Origin: Branchiostoma lanceolatum | Lineage: Eukaryota; Chordata; Leptocardii; Amphioxiformes; Branchiostomatidae | Assembly (NCBI RefSeq): GCF_035083965.1 | Contig: NC_089736.1 | Coordinates: forward strand, 11,742,207-11,806,206 | Direction of reading: 5' to 3' | DNA length: 64,000 nucleotides | Made by a program: the position numbers and the translations under genes | The notes under the pieces: generated by a model | What the model was told of the DNA's origin: nothing | Seen by the model: only the letters and a program-made list of their open reading frames with translations | The model's database searches: none | In this document: positions 57,251 to 64,000 of the stretch, in pieces | Numbering within the stretch: the first letter of the stretch is position 1 | How the letters are laid out: the number at the start of each line of letters is the position of its first letter

Positions 57251-58559
57251 TGTAGCAGTAGACGGGTCCATGTATATATCCCAATTTCTCCTAGTGTTGG
57301 TCACGTAAAGTTTCTAAAGTCTTCTTTCATATTGATGAATACGTTACAGCGTCAGGTGGATAATGTATTCTCCCTGCATTGCGCCGTACGATGACGGATG
57401 AGTTGTCAGAACGCTGAGAGTTCCCTCTTCACGAAGTAATCATTGCGTCTCGGCGCTCCCTTTACACTTCCCCAACCTGCCGCCAGGAACTAAGATAGGA
57501 ATTTTAAGCACTTCATGATATTTCACTGATATGTTTTACAATGTTTATTAATTTATTTAGATCTTCAAAACATCTTGGTAGCCCTTTCAACAATAGACCT
57601 TCTTGATTTCCAAGGGGGCTCGGAATTGTTAACTTGAACCATCTGTCATGAAACTTTTTTTTGTATTGTTTCGTGTTGCAAATAGCCTTCGGCAAGAACT
57701 TGCAAATAAAACTCGTTAAAGTGTCACATTCATTTCGTTATGTTTATTTTGACAGGTGGCAGCTATGATGTATATGCGCTTTGATTACGTTGATGTTGTC
57801 TAAGGATTAAGGGCATTAAATTGTTTTACGTAGACTACTCCTAACATTGATATATTCATCAATATCTAGCTGAAATAGACATTAGTAGCTATATACGTTC
57901 TTTTTTGGCGTTCAGGTCGACGTTGCTCAAAATGGGGCTTTCTGTAAGCTTTGATAATCTTTTGTATGGTTGGGACTTGCATCATATCTATCTTTCTTTC
58001 AATACGCATCTCAATCGATGCACAACGTTGTGCCAAAAATATGTTGCTGTATTTATCTCAAATGAAAAAAAGAGACTTTTTGAAGTTTAGCGCAGTATGT
58101 TGCCTGTTATAATACATGTTCTCTTGAAAGATGTGAGGAATACGTTAGTGTAACTGCAATTGAAAATGAATAATTCTATCCCGGTAGTCTACGGAATCAG
58201 TGGTCCATTTAATGGATTACCATAATGAGAGGCTTCCAAGAGGCAGCGGTGGAGGTACAGGTGAGGCTGACACGGAAGATAGCTGCACGGATTCATCTGC
58301 CTCATTCGTTCAAACCGCCCGTCACTTTCATCTTCATCCCTACTCCATTCTTCGATTCGTAGCACGTTTATGAAATGTACGGCTTAACTGCACGTTTGGG
58401 AGGATTTGGGACGTATGTTTGTGACGTTTTCTCGGGTTGAGAACGCACGGGACGTGGGCGTCGTGCACCTTTCCATACCGCCAGGGTTACAACCAATCAG
58501 ACTCGGCCACGGGATGTGATGGAATCCCACTCCTCCGCGTGTTGAACGTTTGACTTCCT

Positions 58560-59340
58560 CACTCTCTTCTAGCGTAAATCTCCCGCCGCTGAGGCATCTC
58601 CTGGTGGTTACAATTCACCTCAAGCCTCTCTCAGATCTCCGAGATTTGGTCTCGCATCACAAGACGGTAGGCTGAAGAAGACTGACGACCTGGATATCGG
58701 TTAGCGTCATCTTTGTGGCGAGCTAACCCCTGCGATTGCTCCCGGCAAGGGCTTATTTCATTCTCAGCCACGGTCAGCGGGAGGGAGAGACGGAGAGATA
58801 CATTCACCGGCACACACGGGGAACATTGCCGGCGTTATCATCACTCTCTCCGCGTCAAGAGGCGCCGCGGCGCGCGGAACTGCCGAATCGGCGCCTCCAG
58901 GCAGGTGGGTCTATCAACCATTTGATCACTTGCCCCACATTTTTGGGCATGATCAGGATATTCATTATTTACGTTAACCGGTGATATCCACAGGCTACGA
59001 GGCCACAGATGGTGGCGAGATTTTGTGTTAAACCGTTTAGTTTGAGGGGAGGGGGCGTTGCCGTGATACCGTTCATGCATGCGGACGGGAGACATCGCTG
59101 CGGCAAATCGGTCCGTTCCGTTGGCAGGTGTCACCAACATGGCCGTGGTTTATCGAACAGCCGCTGATAATTGACACGAGTCATTTCCGGTCTTGCGCAG
59201 TCCACTGTCTTTTACGGCGCTTTCACAGCTGGCGTGAAATAAAAATTCATTAGGCAAGACGGATTGGAATTTCTACCAAGGAGGCCCCCGCCGGGACTCA
59301 ACGTCGCTACCGTCTAAGGAAAACACTTCGATAACATGCG
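58560..59340 (+). promoter_or_regulatory. GC/CpG-rich stretch, possible promoter or untranslated exon
   Basis: Clearly more CpG-rich than its surroundings, for example GGCGCCGCGGCGCGCGGAAC near 58861. A donor-like CAG|GTGGGT follows near 58905. No recognisable protein in any frame. Could be the 5' end of a gene lying beyond the right edge. Confidence 0.25.
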
Positions 59341-61267
59341 AGGGCCTCAGGCTTCAAACTTTAACGTACTCCGTTTGATTTTTCTTTTTACTCAAGTGGT
59401 GTTTTGCACGCTTTCTTCTAGGTGATCGCCGTTAAAGGCCGGGTATTGTGTACAACAAACATTTGTCATTAAAGCATTTAGAGCGTAATTTGCGTACGTT
59501 ATGCTACCAATGAAAAAAACAACAACACATGTCTTATCTATCCTGCCGTACAAAATACACAAAAACATTTTAAAGTTCTATAAGATAAGTTCTTTTTTCT
59601 TCTGAAACACATTTTCCCCCGTCCAACTTTCTTAACTGTATGGACCAATGACTTCCTATAAATCATAAATCCTCACATTATTATGTTGAAGTTTTACTAC
59701 AAATGACATATCGAAACTGTCATAAAGAAATAAAGGAACCTTTACATAATTCACGCCTGTACTATAAAATGGGCCCTCAGTAAAAAAATAAATAAAAAAT
59801 CAAATACAAAAGTTTGTCGGCTCTCTGGAACTGCATTAAATAATTCATAACCCAAATTAACCGCAAGTGCGACCTTTGCGGTCCAATCTCCACGCTCATT
59901 GCCCATAATGTATTACACTTACAACCAAACGACGTGTGTTATCCAAGGTGGATTTCAGCGGTGTGGGAAATATGTGTAACGTTTATCTATGCCGCGCACA
60001 TTTCCAGATGTTTTCGCCGATAAAAACGTCGGGTATATTACGTCGCATGACGTCAGCGGTGGCGCAGATAGCGAGATAAGAATAAGGTGCGGGTAAAAGG
60101 TCTTCTTCGATGACGTATCATTACCACACTCAAAGGTGCAGTGTTGCAGCTCATATCCGGTTTGGGCTGGGTTATGGTTAAATTGAATATCATGGCACAT
60201 TAAAAAAAGACTGGGTTATGACTTATAAGTCCCCTGTATGGAATATTAGGGATTATTTTTTACACAACCGGTAATTCTCACCTGCTAACGTTTTGGTGTC
60301 TCTCAGACGCCTTCTTCAGAGCTTCTGACTTGAGTACTGCTTCTCACCGCTACACGAAAGTAGAATCTCTAATATCCTATGTTCTACCTACCTGATGAAA
60401 TTATTTTCGGAAGTCTCCTACATATTTTTTCATTTATCGAATAGTAGTCTTGAATTGAAATTGAATATCATAGCATAATAACACAAGGCATTACACAACA
60501 AGTCTGCTATATCATTACATTATAGACATAAACACAGTAGTTGCGCCTGTATTACCGGTGGAGTACATATACAGTTGGGATGGGCTATTGACGGAAAGGG
60601 TAGGGGGGAGATATAGAGTTAGAGATCACTATGACTCTATGTAGCATTCTTTCTAGACGATGTTTAGTTTGTGACGACTTAACAATGGAATGTATGTTCT
60701 GTATTTGTTATACAAATAGCCGTCCCGGGAATAACATTTTGTGTTTTGAAGAATATACTTTACCCTGATAAATTAAATATGGTAAAGAATAACCGATGTT
60801 AACTAATTGACACCCTTTTGAAAGACAATGGTATAGGTAGAACATTTCCGAACGTGGCTGTATTTCGACTATTGCTGTATTTGTGGATAGATGTTTTATG
60901 ACAGCACTACGTGACTCTGCCATGTTGTAGTAGGTACAAAACGTCCATTGCACAAGCTCATGTCAGCTATCTATTGAAACGTCTATTCACGTCCCAGACT
61001 GGAAATTATTATTGACTTGAATCATGACCTTTGTAATATACGTTTCACTGCTTGTTATGGCTTAATAACCAGAAATACGACGCCAGTTGTCGAGTCTCAT
61101 GTGCAGGAGTGTACATCACGCTCTACAACCACTCTCATTACCGCGGGATTGCGTCTGTTACAGTTACTGTCACATCTGACCGTTTGAAAATTTAAACAGT
61201 GTACCAGTAATAACGGCGCCACTATTACGTCTATGTTTATGACGTAATGGCTGCCCCTTCTTGCCCT

Positions 61268-61458
61268 GCCAAAAACTAGATAGGAGACTTGTAGTGTAAT
61301 GCCTTGTATTATTACGCCATGATATTCAATTTCAACTGAAGAATAGTATTCAATAAATGAAAAATATATAGGAGACTTATAAGGCATTATGTAACCCTGC
61401 CATGTTTTATTATACCATGATATCCAATTTCAATTGAAGAATGATATTCAATAAATGG
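61268..61458 (+). repeat. Two-copy tandem duplication, ~95 bp
   Basis: TAGGAGACTT, GCCATGATATTCAATTTCAA and CTGAAGAATAGTATTCAATA recur once in succession. Related wording is seen near 60440-60500. Confidence 0.7.
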
Positions 61459-62165
61459 ACGTACGAATGGAATGATAATGACGTAATTTTGTCCGTTTTA
61501 CTCTAATTTGAATGCTCGTATTGGTGCGCCATTGGCCAGTAACGTTAACGGCCTATGACGGATGAATGGGCGCCTTGTAACGTTTTCATTCACGCCCGGT
61601 TTGGCTCATTAAAGGAGAGCTGTGACAGGATCATCTATCACCGGATTGGTTCAGAACGTAAATGGAGATTGTATGTAGCCAACCGTTTGACCGGCTAACG
61701 GGCTTTCATCCCATGGATTCTGTGAGGACGGGTAAGGTTTACGCGTAGACTTGATCAAACATGCCGTACCAAAGATCATTACCTTTGTAATTTAGAAAGA
61801 GAAAACATGGATTGATATAGATTATGTAAATTTTCATGATTTATGAGGAATTTCAATAATTCCAGTGTTTTCTATAAAAAGACTTCAATACACGAAACGT
61901 ACGTAGTTAAGGGCGGGTGCAATATTAACAGATGCAAATTATGCAAATAAGACCCTCATTTGCATAATTGGTGCAACAATTGTGGCAAATAATGGAAATT
62001 TCATACTCGTAACATGTGTAATTTAGTTAAACGTGAGCGTCACCATGGATATATTATGTAAATGTGAATTTGACATTTGCATGAAATCTTAAAAAGCTAC
62101 AAATAATAAAGGTATGAGGTCTCCGAACTCTTGTTGTTATTGAGAAGAACATACACATAAACAGA

Positions 62166-62334
62166 CAACCTCCGAATCCGGTATTTGAATTTTCGACGGC
62201 GGCGCAACCGGCGCGCTCTAAATGCATTCGAATCATTCTATGAAAGCCCGTGTGATACAAGTCTAGAACCTCATGTGATACGGATAGTTATCACACGGTC
62301 CTGAACACCCGTATCAGGCCCAGGTATGACATAA
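62166..62334 (+). repeat. Dispersed repeat E, copy 2
   Basis: Same block and orientation as 39405-39572, with few substitutions. The minus-strand frame shared by both copies (starting MYHTGFHR) is repeat-encoded, with no evidence of a gene. Confidence 0.65.
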
Positions 62335-63433
62335 AGACACGTACATAACGTTGTATTCACGATGGTTAAGACCACATACATTTTTCACACGAGTAAAATG
62401 TAACATATACGTGCACATATTCATATGCATTAAGTTATGCGTAGGCTAGTGCATGATTGTCATCACATCATGGTGATCAAATACATATTGTCGTTTTGCA
62501 AGCAGCCATTGCAGGACCATCGTTTAAAATGCTGAAGCTCCTAACTGACATGATAAGTGTGTCAGTAAGTGTATCAGTTTTAGAGGGATTCCATATTGAT
62601 GCACTGTATATGTATTAGATGTTGGCTGTCATTACTTATGATGTAGTATAAAGATACGCTCGTGTACAAATTGGTAAAAATTCATGTACGTGTAAGTATT
62701 GCTTCATGTCATATCAGCGTTAATAGTCCAGGAGGAGATTCTCAGAAGAGGCCTAGAAATTGACAAACGTAGCCCACCCTTCATATATTTCGTCCACTAT
62801 CATAGAATGATATCTTGCAAATTGATGTCCCTTGATCATTTTTAGGTATGTTGTTCTATGGTCCATCGTGGTACTAGAGCTCTTTATGCAAATTTAAGCA
62901 AATGAGGTAGTTAGGCCATGAATTGAGTAGAAAACAGCGTAACTTCTGTGATACCTGCCCAAATGACATTCCAATTCACAATTGCCCCGAGTGGGCTCGA
63001 CTATCACCAATAATGGGGGGGGGGGCGAGTTTAATTTATATATTCATAGATATGTTGAATGATAGGCAATAGGAATGTTTCTGTTCAAGTCAGAAAATCT
63101 ACTTAAACTATTTGGAGCACACCATGTTATTTGCCATTGACCAAATACAACGTTCACGGTATGATTATTCCATACGTTTTCAGCCAAATGAAGGTCAATA
63201 AACAAAAAGAGAATGAAGTAATATCAGCACTATGCTTTTATAAAGCCGATATAACCGCCCTTCCGCGTAACACACCAGCTTCCCATGCACGCGGCGTGAC
63301 AGCAGCTGGTTATATTACATTAAGCGGCCTGTCACACCTACCCTTTGATCATCTAACTGTAGACGCTGCTTAAAGCTACATGTATCCATTGAGGATGCTC
63401 CTACGATGTCTACTTTATTCACTTTCGGGAATC

Positions 63434-63482
63434 TATATTATTATTATCATTATTATTATTATCATTATTATTATTACTATTG
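63434..63482 (+). repeat. (ATT)n-type microsatellite
   Basis: Interrupted ATTATT/ATC run of about 48 bp, directly before the SINE-like copy at 63530-63770. Confidence 0.9.
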
Positions 63483-63529
63483 GGTAGGCCGAATACTCTC
63501 TCTTCGCAGCCAGGGGCTGAATTGCGAGG

Positions 63530-63770
63530 AGCGCACATTTGGCTGGGCTAGATCGCAAGGGTCTGGAGCGGCTGCCATTCGGCGCGCAGGTGACCTCAAT
63601 ACGACAATTGCCCCATGTGTGGCCATAGGACTGTCGGTTTTGAACCACGCACACCGGGAAGGACCCCTACTCTTTTCAATAAGTGCGGTGGGTTCTTTAA
63701 CGTGCTCGGGGTGTGGCTCTCCTCAAACACGGGACCTCCATTTGACGTCCTATCCGAGGGACGACCCTAA
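63530..63770 (+). mobile_element. SINE-like element
   Basis: AAGGGTCTGGAGCGGCTGCC, ACCTCAATACGAC, CGTGCTCGGGGTGTGGCTCT and TTTGACGTCCTATCCGAGGG. The same blocks occur at 13985-14075 and 30028-30105, so this is a dispersed family. The 125-aa frame across it is repeat-derived. Confidence 0.55.
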
Positions 63771-64000
63771 CCGAAGTCTATGATAGACTGATTTCATTAC
63801 AATATGGCATATGAGATTCCTTTTGGTAGCTTGGTACAACATAGTACATTGGAGAATTCTTTATCAACAACCAGTAATATCTCACCTGCTTACGTTTGAT
63901 ATCTGAAGAAGGTATTTGACAGACATCAAACGTAAACAGGTGAGATTATATATATATAAATGGTTTATTCAGGAATTGACACAAACAGAAATTAAAACAG

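Larger units (their letters stand above)
55315..64000 (+). other. Right-hand intergenic region
   Basis: Besides the repeats and the GC-rich stretch listed, I see no supported exon on either strand. Frames are under 100 aa except one of 125 aa that is SINE-derived. Confidence 0.45.

Noticed and set aside
63406-63783. 125-aa + frame
   Set aside because: Starts in an (ATT)n run and continues through a SINE-like copy; no protein similarity.

Overview
The window looks like genomic DNA from a cephalochordate (amphioxus, Branchiostoma-like). It is AT-rich animal DNA with GT-AG introns, four spliced genes of deuterostome type, many short inverted-repeat elements, and minisatellites that straddle exon edges. 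The species call is inference; I had no search tool. I rebuilt the genes by hand from splice sites, reading phase and remembered protein families. Each exon chain gives an unbroken frame whose total length is a multiple of three.

Layout. (1) 1-~8000, + strand: the 3' half of a PDE1-type Ca2+/calmodulin-dependent cyclic nucleotide phosphodiesterase (8 exons, 171-6351) with a long 3' UTR. It runs off the left edge. (2) 10033-32993, + strand: an apparently complete class B1 (secretin-family) GPCR, closest in remembered sequence and intron positions to CRF receptors (11 exons, 458 aa). Its first intron is 13.5 kb of repeats. (3) 34722-43262, - strand: a PAQR receptor, PAQR3-like (8 exons, 350 aa), tail to tail with the GPCR. 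(4) 48259-54193, + strand: an ST8Sia-type alpha-2,8-sialyltransferase (7 coding exons, 372 aa). (5) 54194-64000: no gene recognised, only repeats and one GC-rich stretch near 58.6-59.3 kb. The four genes do not form an obvious pathway. PDE1 (cAMP/cGMP breakdown) and a probably Gs-coupled CRF-type receptor could touch the same second messenger, but that is only thematic.

The main finding is architectural. In at least four places in two unrelated genes, a tandem array has grown out of an exon edge, so that each unit carries a copy of the real splice site plus the adjoining 24-53 nt of exon. They are: before the GPCR TM1 exon, before the GPCR TM3 exon (six 110-bp units), on both sides of the GPCR ICL3/TM6 intron, and before the last sialyltransferase exon (fifteen 56-bp units). 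I recall the name 'mirage minisatellites' for boundary-spanning repeats in the amphioxus Adh gene, so the class may not be new. Its density here, on both donor and acceptor sides, is striking.

A second theme is foldback elements. In two families the two arms match each other within a copy while the same arm region differs between copies, which suggests arm-to-arm homogenisation.
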